Assembly: GCA_903928275.1 (NCBI GenBank)
Contig: CAIYQJ010000241.1
Span: 1 to 14,048, forward strand
DNA from: an uncultured Chloroflexota bacterium
GTDB lineage: Bacteria > Chloroflexota > Limnocylindria > Limnocylindrales > CSP1-4
Length of the DNA stretch: 14,048 nucleotides
Reading direction: 5' to 3'
A program made the translations under genes and the position numbers. The notes under the pieces were generated by a model. It made no database searches. It saw only the letters and a list, made by a program, of their open reading frames with translations, and was not told where the DNA came from. Every line of letters begins with the position of its first letter. Within the stretch, counting starts at the first letter, position 1. Positions 1 through 7,256 of the stretch are shown piece after piece.

Positions 1-356
1 CGCTGGGAGATGTAGCCGTCCGCGTCGCGCGTCCACGGGATGCCCCAGTGGTCGAGCTGGCGGATCTCCTTCGGGATCGTGTCCACGAAGGTCCGCACGA
101 CGTCCTGGTCGGCGAGGAAGTCGGAGCCCTTCACCGTGTCCCACGCGTGGAGCTCGCGCGAGTCCCCGAGGTCCTCGCGCAGCACCGCCGCGGTGCCGCC
201 CTCGGCGCAGACCGAGTGGGCCCGCATGAGCTGCACCTTGGAGACGATGCCGATGTCGACCTTGCCGTCCATGCGCCGGGAGATCTCCACGGCGGCGCGC
301 AACCCGGCCAGCCCGGCCCCCAGGATGACGACGTCGTGCTGAAGCTCGCGATCCAT
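1..356 (-). CDS. sdhA: Succinate dehydrogenase/fumarate reductase flavoprotein subunit, N-terminal part (cut by window edge)
   Basis: Only the first ~118 residues are present; the gene continues beyond base 1. The product oxidises succinate (or reduces fumarate) as the FAD subunit of complex II on the cytoplasmic membrane face. Seen: the dinucleotide-binding motif GAGLAG at residues 13-18 after a beta strand; RAHS with His47, the position of the His that covalently binds FAD in this family; CAEGG at 50-54; DTVKGSDFLADQD; and HWGIPWTRDADG near the cut edge. The start ATG (354-356) follows GAGGT at a suitable distance on the minus strand. The HWGIPWTR stretch resembles fumarate reductase as much as SdhA, so direction of catalysis cannot be decided. 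The iron-sulfur and membrane subunits must lie outside the window. It is divergent from the gene at 704. Confidence 0.93.
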   Translation of the reverse strand, partial: MDRELQHDVVILGAGLAGLRAAVEISRRMDGKVDIGIVSKVQLMRAHSVCAEGGTAAVLREDLGDSRELHAWDTVKGSDFLADQDVVRTFVDTIPKEIRQLDHWGIPWTRDADGYISQ

Positions 357-446
357 CGGGGGACCTCATGAGACGTGATGCCGTCGGACCGCGCGCTCCG
401 ATGCTGGGGCCCAGGGGCTCAGGGTCGGCCCGGCGCCCGCCGTCGG

Positions 447-471
447 ACAGGTGCGGGTGGCCCGCATCTGT
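447..471. repeat. 11-bp inverted repeat (hairpin or operator) upstream of sdhA
   Basis: Arms 447-457 (ACAGGTGCGGG) and 461-471 (CCCGCATCTGT) are separated by TGG. All pairs are Watson-Crick except G451-T467, which is G-U in a plus-strand RNA and A-C in a minus-strand RNA. It lies about 91 bp upstream of the sdhA start and about 235 bp upstream of the nucleotidyltransferase start. It could be a repressor operator, an mRNA hairpin or chance in GC-rich DNA. Confidence 0.4.
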
Positions 472-661
472 GGGGCCTGCGGTCACCTCGTCGGACGTGC
501 CCGCCGCGCGCCCGAGGAAGCGCATGCGGTCCGCGAGCACCGCGCCGCCGGCGTGTCGACGGACCGAGCCGGAGAGGGCCGCCGAACGGCCGCACGCGAC
601 CAGGCCGGCGATCCAGGGGGAGGAATCCGGCGGCGGAAGGGACATTGCGGAGTAAGGGACC

Positions 662-702
662 TTGCGTGCGGGATCCGAACCGCTTAACGTTCAATGTTGA
701 AC
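662..702 (+). promoter_or_regulatory. Promoter with overlapping 14-bp palindromic operator
   Basis: TTGCGT (662-667) and TAACGT (685-690), 17 bp apart, resemble sigma-70 -35 and -10 boxes. The perfect inverted repeat GTTCAATGTTGAAC (689-702) covers the end of the -10 box and the expected start of transcription, ending one base before the ATG at 704. No Shine-Dalgarno is present, so the mRNA is probably leaderless or has a very short leader. This layout fits repression by a small dimeric DNA-binding protein. The winged-helix protein encoded immediately downstream is the obvious candidate (inference). Confidence 0.6.
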
Positions 703-703
703 C

Positions 704-1282
704 ATGAACGGTGCCATTGACCTGATCTTCGGGGCCTCGGGCGTCCGGCGGCAGATCCTTGCCGCGTTCTACGCGACCCCTGGGCTGGTGACGCACCCGC
801 GCGAGCTCGCCCGACGTCTCGGGCACCCGTCGCAGGTCGTCGGGCGCGAGCTCCGGCGACTCGAGGGTGCCGGGGTCCTGGCGTCGGAGACCGTTGGGCG
901 GGTGCGCCGATACCGCGTCGACATGGGTTCGCCGATCGCTGCGGACGTTCGCGGTCTGGTGCTCCGGACGATCGGTGCGGAAGCGCTCATCGGGGCCTCG
1001 CTCGTGGACGTCGCGGGCATCGAGGAGGCATGGATCTTCGGCTCGCACGCGCGGGGGACCGAGCGGCCGTCGAGTGACATCGATCTGCTCGTCATCGGCC
1101 CTGTCGATCGGGCGGCCCTCTCGGAGCGGCTCGTCGACGTCGAGCAGGAGCTGGGGCGCGACGTGAACGTGGTCGCCTACACGCGGAAGGAGCTCGCCGA
1201 TCTCGTGTCGGCCGGCGACCCGTTCATCGTCGACGTCCTCGCGAGCCCGCGGACACGCATCGACGCGGCCGCGACGCGCTGA
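704..1282 (+). CDS. Winged-helix / MNT-type minimal nucleotidyltransferase
   Basis: The 192-residue protein combines a DNA-binding winged helix (about residues 10-75, with HPRELARRLGHPSQVVGRE as the helix-turn-helix and GRVRRYRVD as the wing) with a pol-beta-type nucleotidyltransferase domain (about 100-185). The catalytic signature fits GSx10DxD exactly: Gly113-Ser114, ten residues, Asp125-x-Asp127, with Asp153 in GRDVNVVAY the likely third metal ligand. Such domains transfer NMP to protein or RNA. In HEPN/MNT toxin-antitoxin pairs, MntA adenylylates the HEPN toxin. No HEPN gene is adjacent; instead a 45-residue ORF overlaps its stop. It may autoregulate through the palindrome at 689-702. 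The start is fixed by the leaderless-type promoter and the N-terminal domain. The domain call is firm; target and role are unknown. Confidence 0.85.
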   Translation: MNGAIDLIFGASGVRRQILAAFYATPGLVTHPRELARRLGHPSQVVGRELRRLEGAGVLASETVGRVRRYRVDMGSPIAADVRGLVLRTIGAEALIGASLVDVAGIEEAWIFGSHARGTERPSSDIDLLVIGPVDRAALSERLVDVEQELGRDVNVVAYTRKELADLVSAGDPFIVDVLASPRTRIDAAATR

Positions 1283-1419
1283 TGCGGTTTCGAGACCTCG
1301 ACGCGCTCCTGTACGGCGACGCGCCCCCGGCCTCGGAGTCGCAGCTCACGCAGCTCACCGACGACGTCGGCGACCTGCTCGGGCGGCTCGCAGCCTCGCT
1401 CGACGCAACCGAGGGCTGA
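1282..1419 (+). CDS. 45-residue acidic ORF translationally coupled to the nucleotidyltransferase
   Basis: The ATG at 1282-1284 shares its A with the TGA (1280-1282) of the upstream gene, and there is no Shine-Dalgarno of its own, which is typical of termination-reinitiation coupling. The product begins MRFRDLDALLYGD and is acidic (7 Asp and 2 Glu against 3 Arg). A Leu-rich stretch at about 20-41 could form one amphipathic helix. It has no Cys, no His and no membrane segment. It therefore cannot be a HEPN toxin, which needs an Rx4-6H motif and over 100 residues. I recognise no family. It may be a small partner of the nucleotidyltransferase, a remnant of a larger partner, or a chance frame; the exact overlap and protein-like codon use favour a real gene. 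Confidence 0.5.
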   Translation: MRFRDLDALLYGDAPPASESQLTQLTDDVGDLLGRLAASLDATEG

Positions 1420-1434
1420 CGCCGTCGATCGCCG

Positions 1435-2076
1435 TCAATGCAGACGGGCGTCGACGGACCGCGGAGAGGTGAACGCCGTTCCAGTCGGGCCACCTGCCGG
1501 CTCACGGTCGTCGGCATCGACATCCTCGGCGCGGAAGCTGAGTCGGAACTCCCAGCCCTCGAATGGCTCGAGCGCCAGGCCGAGCTCCTCCCACGTCAGG
1601 CGTCGGCCGTCCACCACGACGTCGTACGGCCCGGCCTGCCCGCTCCACACGAGGCGACCGCGGAGATCGAAGTCCGAGACGATCCGGTGGGCCCCGCCCG
1701 GAGCGAGCTCCAGGTCCTGCCGCCCGATGCGCCTCCGGATGGCAGCGCGGGCACGCTCGACCAGGGGCGCCGGGTCCGCGTCGTGGGTGCCCGCCACCTC
1801 TACGTAGTAGCCGTCGAACGGTTTGCCATCTTCTTCGGCCTCCACCACCACGCCGCCCGGCGAGCGCCAGACCCGGTACTCGATCCGGTGGACCCGCCCG
1901 TCCGGCCCGGTGATCGATTCCGGCGGCGGCGGCTCTGGCAGCCGCGGCCAGCCCGTGGCCTCGGCGATGCGGACGTCGAAGCACCGGTCGCAGAGAGGAA
2001 CGGTTCCCAGGTGCATCCGCACCGGCTTCGTGCCGCAGTCGGCGCAGGCGGGCTGATCGGCAGCTCTGGGCTTCAT
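1435..2076 (-). CDS. Zinc-ribbon protein of unknown function
   Basis: 213 residues, no family recognised. The N-terminus carries two CxxC knuckles (CADC at 11-14 and CDRC at 29-32) spaced like a zinc ribbon, followed by a Pro-rich linker (PEPPPPES). A soluble alpha/beta domain follows: VHRIEYRVWRSPGG, VVEAEEDGKPFDGYYVEV, a charged helix with LVERARAAIRRRIGR, then strands ending in WEFRLSF. The C-terminal ~25 residues look disordered. There is no signal peptide or membrane segment, so it is probably cytoplasmic. I chose the ATG at 2074-2076 because the residues upstream are Arg/Ser-rich and not protein-like, and because the zinc ribbon starts soon after. There is no Shine-Dalgarno; CACAAT on the minus strand, 9 bases upstream, could be the -10 box of a leaderless mRNA. 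It converges on the 45-residue ORF and diverges from the gene at 2198. Confidence 0.75.
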   Translation of the reverse strand: MKPRAADQPACADCGTKPVRMHLGTVPLCDRCFDVRIAEATGWPRLPEPPPPESITGPDGRVHRIEYRVWRSPGGVVVEAEEDGKPFDGYYVEVAGTHDADPAPLVERARAAIRRRIGRQDLELAPGGAHRIVSDFDLRGRLVWSGQAGPYDVVVDGRRLTWEELGLALEPFEGWEFRLSFRAEDVDADDREPAGGPTGTAFTSPRSVDARLH

Positions 2077-2085
2077 CGCGGCCAC

Positions 2086-2091
2086 ATTGTG
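2086..2091 (-). promoter_or_regulatory. Candidate -10 box for the zinc-ribbon gene
   Basis: On the minus strand this reads CACAAT (4 of 6 matches to TATAAT). Nine bases separate it from the ATG at 2076, and no Shine-Dalgarno intervenes, as expected for a leaderless transcript. No convincing -35 was found. Confidence 0.3.
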
Positions 2092-2197
2092 CGACCCGGG
2101 CGGTGGTCGCCGGGAGGCGGCCTTCGCCGTCCCGCCTCCACCGGGCGCCTGTCGTCGCCGCCGGGTCGCATGCCGCCGGGCGAGCGACCATGTACGG

Positions 2198-3553
2198 GTG
2201 ATCGACCTCGCGACCCGCCTCGATCCGCGTCGAGCGCCGGCCGCCGTCCTGCTGCTCGCGCCGCCCGTCCTGCTGGTGCTGTTCGTCGGCCTGACCTCGG
2301 AGACGACCAGGCTCATCTTCGCGGGCGACCTGGCGGTCTACCGCAGGTACGGCCTCCAGCTGCTGGCGGGGTCCATCCCGTACCGCGACTTCGGCGTGGA
2401 GTACCCGCCGCTCGCCCTCGTGCCGATGACCCTGCCCCTTCTCGCGCCGCCGCCCGGGGGCATCGACGACCTCGCGTACATCTGGCGGTTCACCCTCATG
2501 GAGGGAGCGCTGGCGGTCGCCGCCGGCTGGGTGCTCTACGAGGCGACGGCCCGGTCCCGCTCCACGCTGGTGGTGTGGGCGGTGATGGTCGGCCTCGCCT
2601 GGGCATCGGTCGCTCTTCGCTACGACCTGTGGGCCGTGCTGTGCGTCCTGGTCGCCGTCGTCCTCGTCGAGCGGCGGCCCGGCGCCGCGGGCGTCGCGCT
2701 CGGGCTGGGGACGATGCTCAAGCTCTACCCCATCGCCCTGCTGCCCGTCCTTGGGGTGTACGTCCTCGCGCGCCGGGACGTGGCCGGGTCCGTGCGACTC
2801 CTCGTCGGCTGCGCGTCGGTCGTCGTCCTCGTCATGGCGGCGGCGTGGGCGGCCGCCGGCCCGGCTTCGCTCGGGTGGCTCCTGTACCAGCAGGATCGCG
2901 GCCTGCAGATCGAGAGCCTCGGGGCGGGGCTGCTCCTGGGGCTCCACGCGCTCGCGGGCCAGCCGGTCGATGTCGCCAACGGGTTCGGGTCGATGCAGGT
3001 TCGCGCACCCGGCTCCGACGTCCTGGTAGCCGCCTCGCCGGTCGTGCTGGCGGTCCTGCTCGGCGCCGTCATCGCGCTCGCGGCCCTTCGCTTCCGCCGG
3101 GACTGCGCCCGGCTGGGGCGCGTGCCGCGGTCCAGCCTCGCCCTCGCTTGCGCTGCCGCGATCGCGGTGCTCCTCGTGGGCAGCAAGGTCCTGTCCGTGC
3201 AGTACGTCATCTGGCTCCTGCCCTTCGTGGTCCTCCTCCCGCCTCGCGCGGGCTGGATGCTCGTCGCGGTCACGGCCCTGTCGACGGCCATCTACACGAT
3301 CGGCTACCCGGCGCTGTTACGCCTCGAGACGCCGATGATCGTGGCCCTGCTGGTCCGCAACGTCCTTCTCGCCGTGATCGCCGCATGGCTGCTCGTGGAG
3401 ATGTGGCCGCGCACGAGCCGTCTCGGCGGCTATCCTTCACCGGAACCCGGAGGCCGTCCGGAGCCGCGCCCGTCACCTGGGCGGCGTCCGCGGCCCGAGA
3501 GCCATGAGACCCGATCGCCGGCGCCCGCCCGCGATCCCCGGAGACCTGGATGA
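2198..3553 (+). CDS. GT87-like polytopic membrane glycosyltransferase (GT-C fold)
   Basis: About 451 residues with 10-11 hydrophobic segments (near 14-32, 101-117, 124-158, 163-192, 199-221, 275-297, 312-349, 352-368 and 378-400). The first loop has FAGDLAVYRRYG (Asp44) and PYRDFGVEYPPLAL (61-74), the hallmark of GT87/DUF2029 mannosyltransferases. These use polyprenyl-phosphate sugars on the outer membrane face to build glycolipids or cell-wall glycans. RYDLW (141-145), KLYP (175-178) and SVQYVIWLLPF (333-343) also fit. The donor and acceptor cannot be told. I use the GTG at 2198 because everything upstream in the frame is Arg/Pro-rich and not protein-like; the ribosome-binding site is poor. 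The last ~45 residues are a Pro/Arg-rich, probably disordered tail. The TGA overlaps the etfB ATG by 4 bp. Confidence 0.82.
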   Translation: MIDLATRLDPRRAPAAVLLLAPPVLLVLFVGLTSETTRLIFAGDLAVYRRYGLQLLAGSIPYRDFGVEYPPLALVPMTLPLLAPPPGGIDDLAYIWRFTLMEGALAVAAGWVLYEATARSRSTLVVWAVMVGLAWASVALRYDLWAVLCVLVAVVLVERRPGAAGVALGLGTMLKLYPIALLPVLGVYVLARRDVAGSVRLLVGCASVVVLVMAAAWAAAGPASLGWLLYQQDRGLQIESLGAGLLLGLHALAGQPVDVANGFGSMQVRAPGSDVLVAASPVVLAVLLGAVIALAALRFRRDCARLGRVPRSSLALACAAAIAVLLVGSKVLSVQYVIWLLPFVVLLPPRAGWMLVAVTALSTAIYTIGYPALLRLETPMIVALLVRNVLLAVIAAWLLVEMWPRTSRLGGYPSPEPGGRPEPRPSPGRRPRPESHETRSPAPARDPRRPG

Positions 3554-4455
3554 TCGACCCCAGACCGCTCGACATCGTCGTCCTGGCCAAACAGGTGCCC
3601 GACACGCACAACGTCACCGGCGACGTGATGACCAAAGACGGCACGATGAACCGCAACGCGCTGTCGGCCATCTTCAATCCCGAGGACCTCAACGCGCTCG
3701 AGATGGCCGTCCAGATCAGGGAGCGCCACGGCGGGACGGTCACCGTGATCACCATGGGCCCGCCCAACGCGGCCAACATCCTGCGCGAGTCGCTCTGGCG
3801 CGGGGCCGGCAGGGTCATCCTGCTGACCGATCGCAGGTTCGCCGGGGCCGACACCCTGGCCACCTCGTTCGCCCTGCAGAAGGCGATCGAGAAGATCGGC
3901 CGGTATGACCTGGTCATGGCCGGGCGCCAGGCCATCGACGGCGACACGGCCCAGGTGGGCCCCCAGACGGCCGAGAAGCTGGGCATCCCGCAGATCACCT
4001 ACGCGGAGTCGGTCCTGGGGATCGCCGACGGTCGGATCACCGTGGAGCGGGCCCTGGACTCCGGCTCGGAGATCGTCCGCTGCCAGATGCCGTGCCTGTT
4101 GACGGTGGTGGGCTCGGCCAACACGCCCCGCCCGCCCTCGGTCCGCCGGCAGATGGCGCTGAAGCTGGCCGCGACGCCGGGCGAGTACGCGGCGCTCCAG
4201 AAGCGGTGGCCCGAGTTCGAGACCGTCGAGGCACTCGACGCGTACCTGGGCGCCCACGACCTCAGGATCCCGGTCTGGACGGCGGACGACATCGGCGCCA
4301 CCGCCGAGACCATCGGCCTCGCCGGCTCGCCCACCCAGGTCCACAAGATCAACTTCGTGGTCCTGGAGAGCGGCGAGAGCAGGACGGTCGCGCCCACCCC
4401 CGAGGCCATCGCGGCCATGGTGGCGGAGCTGATCCACGAATACATCGTCGGGTAG
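3550..4455 (+). CDS. etfB: Electron transfer flavoprotein beta subunit, bifurcating-type
   Basis: 301 residues. EtfB pairs with EtfA to carry electrons between an acyl-CoA dehydrogenase and other redox partners. Seen: IVVLAKQVPD at 9-18, NPEDLNALEMAV at 43-54, VTVITMGPP at 64-72, LLTDRRFAGADTLATS at 91-106 and AGRQAIDGDTAQVGPQ at 124-139. The last two blocks closely resemble clostridial EtfB (CarD-, Bcd-associated), whose beta-FAD performs flavin-based electron bifurcation, rather than the simple mitochondrial type. Residues ~200-240 (around LQKRWPEFETVEALDAYLG) look like an extra helical insert relative to the clostridial proteins as I remember them. GGAG at 3540-3543 lies 6 bases before the ATG. 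The ATG overlaps the stop of the glycosyltransferase gene; etfA follows 6 bases after the stop. Confidence 0.93.
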   Translation: MIDPRPLDIVVLAKQVPDTHNVTGDVMTKDGTMNRNALSAIFNPEDLNALEMAVQIRERHGGTVTVITMGPPNAANILRESLWRGAGRVILLTDRRFAGADTLATSFALQKAIEKIGRYDLVMAGRQAIDGDTAQVGPQTAEKLGIPQITYAESVLGIADGRITVERALDSGSEIVRCQMPCLLTVVGSANTPRPPSVRRQMALKLAATPGEYAALQKRWPEFETVEALDAYLGAHDLRIPVWTADDIGATAETIGLAGSPTQVHKINFVVLESGESRTVAPTPEAIAAMVAELIHEYIVG

Positions 4456-4461
4456 GCGGCC

Positions 4462-5538
4462 ATGACCGAGCAGAAGAGCATCTGGGTCTCCATCGAGCAG
4501 GCCGACGGCCGGATCGCCGACGTGAGCCTGGAGCTGACCGGCAAGGCCCGCGACCTGGCCGACCAGCTGGGCTACGAAGTCGTGGGCCTGCTCTGCGGGC
4601 ACGACGTGGAGGAGCTGGCCGCCGAGGTCATCCGTCACGGTGCCGACCGCGTCCTGCTCGCCGACCATCCCGAGCTGGCCCACTACCGCACCCTCCCGTA
4701 CGCGCGCGTGGCGATCGCCGAGGCGCGCCGGCGCCGGCCGGAGATCTTCCTCGTCGGCGGCACCCCCAACGGACGTGACTTCGCGCCGCGCGTCGCGAGC
4801 GCCCTGCGCTGCGGCCTGACCGCCGACTGCACGGACCTGCAGATCGGGGACTACTACCTCAGGCGCGAAGACAGGACGTACACGAACCTGCTGTACCAGA
4901 TCCGGCCGGCGTTCGGCGGGAACCTGGTCGCCACGATCGTCAACCCGAACACCCGGCCCCAGATGGCCACGGTCCGCGAGGGGGTCATGCGCATGCCGGC
5001 CGCGGACGCGAGCCGGACCGGGGTCGTGGAGCGGGTGACGCCCGCGTTCGAGCCGGGCGACTTCGCCCTCGAGGTCCTGAGCCGCCAGGTCCGCTACTCC
5101 ACCGTCAGGCTCAAGGACGCGGCCGTGATCGTCTCCGGGGGCGCGGGCATCTCGGACCCCGCCGAGTTCGAGCTGCTGCGCGACCTGGCCAACCTGCTCG
5201 GCGGCGAGGTGGGCGGCTCGCGCGCGGCCGTGGACGCGGGGATGATCGGCCGCGAGTCACAGGTCGGCCAGACCGGCACCACCGTCCGGCCTCGCCTCTA
5301 CATCGCCGCCGGCATCTCGGGCGCCATCCAGCACCGCGCCGGGATGGACCAGTCGTCCAAGATCATCGCCATCAACACCGACCCCAACGCGCCGATGTTC
5401 CAGATCGCGCACTACCGCATCGTGGGCGACGCCGCGGAGGTCCTGCCCCTGATCATCAAGGCCCTGCGCGAGCGCTCGACGGACCGGGCCGATGCTCCGG
5501 GAGCAGCCGTGGGCGAAGACGAAGGAGCCGCCGGATGA
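4462..5538 (+). CDS. etfA: Electron transfer flavoprotein alpha subunit, bifurcating-type
   Basis: 358 residues. It forms the ETF heterodimer with the preceding gene product and holds the shuttling alpha-FAD. Domain I (about 5-190) has GTPNGRDFAPRVASALRCGLTADCTDL (around 100-126) and RPAFGGNLVATI at 148-159. The FAD domain (about 205-335) has SGGAGI at 225-230, VGQTGTTVRPRLYIAAGISG at 268-287, IQHRAGM at 289-295 and IIAINTDPNAPMF. The RPAFGGN and RPQMATVREGVM blocks are those of bifurcating EtfA. There is no N-terminal ferredoxin domain, unlike CarE-type proteins. The C-terminal ~20 residues are Ala/Gly/Asp-rich and probably disordered. GGTAGG lies shortly before the ATG, and the TGA overlaps the acyl-CoA dehydrogenase ATG by 4 bp, indicating translational coupling. 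Confidence 0.94.
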   Translation: MTEQKSIWVSIEQADGRIADVSLELTGKARDLADQLGYEVVGLLCGHDVEELAAEVIRHGADRVLLADHPELAHYRTLPYARVAIAEARRRRPEIFLVGGTPNGRDFAPRVASALRCGLTADCTDLQIGDYYLRREDRTYTNLLYQIRPAFGGNLVATIVNPNTRPQMATVREGVMRMPAADASRTGVVERVTPAFEPGDFALEVLSRQVRYSTVRLKDAAVIVSGGAGISDPAEFELLRDLANLLGGEVGGSRAAVDAGMIGRESQVGQTGTTVRPRLYIAAGISGAIQHRAGMDQSSKIIAINTDPNAPMFQIAHYRIVGDAAEVLPLIIKALRERSTDRADAPGAAVGEDEGAAG

Positions 5539-7256
5539 GCGAGAACTTCTTCCTCGACAACCCGGACCTGCAGCTCCGCCTGGAGCAGCTCGACCTGCGC
5601 GAGGTCCTCGATCTCAAGGAGAAGGGCTACTCCGAGGCGGACGCCTATCCCACCGCCCCGCGCAACTACGCCGACGCGAAGGACGACTTCCGGATCGTGC
5701 TCGGCGTCCTGGGCGAGATCTGCGGCGAGCGCGTGGCACCCCGGGCCGGCGAGGCGGACGAGGAAGGCGCCCACTACGACGACGGCGAGGTGACGTATGC
5801 CGCTGCCACCCTGGACGCCATCGCGGCCCTGCGCCAGGCGGAGCTCTTCGGGGCCATGCTGCCGCGCGAGTACGGTGGCCTGAACCTGCCCGAGTCCGTC
5901 TACCAGATGATGGTCGAGGTCGTGGCCCGGGCGGAGAGCGGTCTCATGACCGTGTACGGCCTCCAGGAGATCGCCTCGCTGGTCGAGGAGTACGGCGATC
6001 CGGAGACCAAGGCCCGCGTCCTGCCCCGCTTCTCGCGCGGCGAGGTCTCCGGGGCCATGGTCCTGACCGAGGCGGACGCCGGCTCGGACCTGGGCGCCGT
6101 GTCGACGCGGGCCACGCTCGACGAGACCACCGGCCAGTGGCGCCTCAACGGCGTCAAGCGCTTCATCACCAACGGGCTGGCGGACGTGTCGCTCGTGCTG
6201 GCCCGGAGCGAGGAGGGCTCAACCGACGCCCGCGGCCTGTCGATGTTCCTGGTCGAGCGCGACGACACGGTCAGGATCCGGCGCATCGAGAACAAGCTGG
6301 GGATCCACGCGTCGCCGACGTGCGAGATCCAGTACACGGACACCCCGGCCATCCTGATCGGGAAGCGCCGCTTCGGGCTCATGCGCTACGCCATGAACCT
6401 GATGAACGGCGCCCGCCTGGCCGTGGCCGCGCAGGCCCTCGGCATCGCGGAGGCCGCCTACCGCGAGGCGGACAAGTACTCCCGCGAGCGCGTCCAGTTC
6501 GGAAAGCCGATCCGCGTCCTGCCGGCCGTGGGCCGACTGCTGCTCTCGATGAAGGTGGACCTGGAGGCCACGCGGGCCCTCCTCGCCGAGACGGGACGCT
6601 GGGTGGATCTCTGGAAGGTCTACGAGAGGGCCCTGGCAGAGGACGGCTCCGAAGCCGACCCGGCGATCCGCGCCCGCCACAAGCAGGCCCAGGTCCTCGC
6701 CGAGACGCTGACCCCGATGGTGAAGTACTGCGCCACCGAGATGGGCAACCGGGTCTGCTACCAGGCGATGCAGGTCCACGGCGGCGTGGGCTACATGCGC
6801 GAGTTCAACATCGAGCGCCTCTTCCGGGACGTCCGCGTCACCAACATCTACGAGGGCACGAGCCAGCTGCAGGTGGTCGCGGCCATCGGCAAGCTGCTCA
6901 ACCGGTCCCTCGATCCGCTGCTCGCCGAATGGCAGGGAGCCGAGTACCCGGCCGACATGGCGGCCGAGAACGCGCTCCTGGCCGAGCTGACGGGACTCTT
7001 CGGCGAGGCCGTGGGCGCGCTCAAGGCGCTGCCCGAGCGCGACCGCGTGGACTACTACGCCGTCGACCTCGTCGAGATGGCGATCTGGATCGTCAACGGC
7101 TGGCTGCTGCTGCGCGACACCACCGTCGCGGAGCAGAAGAAGCCCGTCGCGCGGGCGTACGTGGCGTCCATCGCACCGAGGGTCCGGTCCGCGGCCGAGG
7201 TTGTCCTGGCCTCCGACCCGGTGCCGCTCGCGGCCATCACCGTCCTGCTGGCGTAG
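5535..7256 (+). CDS. Acyl-CoA dehydrogenase with C-terminal extension, partner of the adjacent ETF
   Basis: 573 residues, against ~380 for a minimal enzyme; the extra length is a helical C-terminal domain (about 455-573) as in long acyl-CoA dehydrogenases. It oxidises acyl-CoA to enoyl-CoA, or the reverse if the ETF bifurcates, passing electrons via FAD to ETF. Seen: an N-terminal helical domain (45-165), the beta-domain motif VLTEADAGSDLGA (176-188), a FAD/helix block with YSRERVQFGKPI (315-326), MQVHGGVGYMREFNIERLFRD (around 412-432) and IYEGTSQLQ (438-446). Glu440 sits where the catalytic base lies in medium-chain enzymes. A ~25-residue segment around WKVYERALAEDGSEAD (360-375) is an insertion common in this long subgroup. 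Chain length cannot be told. The start overlaps the etfA stop (ATGA). Confidence 0.92.
   Translation: MSENFFLDNPDLQLRLEQLDLREVLDLKEKGYSEADAYPTAPRNYADAKDDFRIVLGVLGEICGERVAPRAGEADEEGAHYDDGEVTYAAATLDAIAALRQAELFGAMLPREYGGLNLPESVYQMMVEVVARAESGLMTVYGLQEIASLVEEYGDPETKARVLPRFSRGEVSGAMVLTEADAGSDLGAVSTRATLDETTGQWRLNGVKRFITNGLADVSLVLARSEEGSTDARGLSMFLVERDDTVRIRRIENKLGIHASPTCEIQYTDTPAILIGKRRFGLMRYAMNLMNGARLAVAAQALGIAEAAYREADKYSRERVQFGKPIRVLPAVGRLLLSMKVDLEATRALLAETGRWVDLWKVYERALAEDGSEADPAIRARHKQAQVLAETLTPMVKYCATEMGNRVCYQAMQVHGGVGYMREFNIERLFRDVRVTNIYEGTSQLQVVAAIGKLLNRSLDPLLAEWQGAEYPADMAAENALLAELTGLFGEAVGALKALPERDRVDYYAVDLVEMAIWIVNGWLLLRDTTVAEQKKPVARAYVASIAPRVRSAAEVVLASDPVPLAAITVLLA

Larger units (their letters stand above)
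357..703. other. Intergenic region between divergent sdhA and nucleotidyltransferase genes
   Basis: This 347-base stretch has open frames in several phases, but none has recognisable protein character or a convincing ribosome-binding site, so I call no gene. It contains the inverted repeat at 447-471 and, at its right end, the promoter/operator of the gene at 704. The sdhA promoter should also lie here on the minus strand, but I could not pick a -10/-35 pair for it. Confidence 0.6.

Noticed and set aside
1282..1419. HEPN toxin as partner of the nucleotidyltransferase
   Set aside because: The frame is only 45 residues, has no His and no Rx4-6H motif; it is kept as an unassigned small ORF.
1438..3507. 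Long plus-strand open frame (689 codons) across the zinc-ribbon and glycosyltransferase genes
   Set aside because: Its translation is Arg/Pro/Gly-rich without domains and it covers two genes with clear protein character; it is a by-product of high GC.
3430..4683. 417-codon minus-strand frame opposite etfB/etfA
   Set aside because: Composition (His, Asp, Gly, Leu-rich, repetitive) is the mirror image of conserved etf codons; no motif or start signal.
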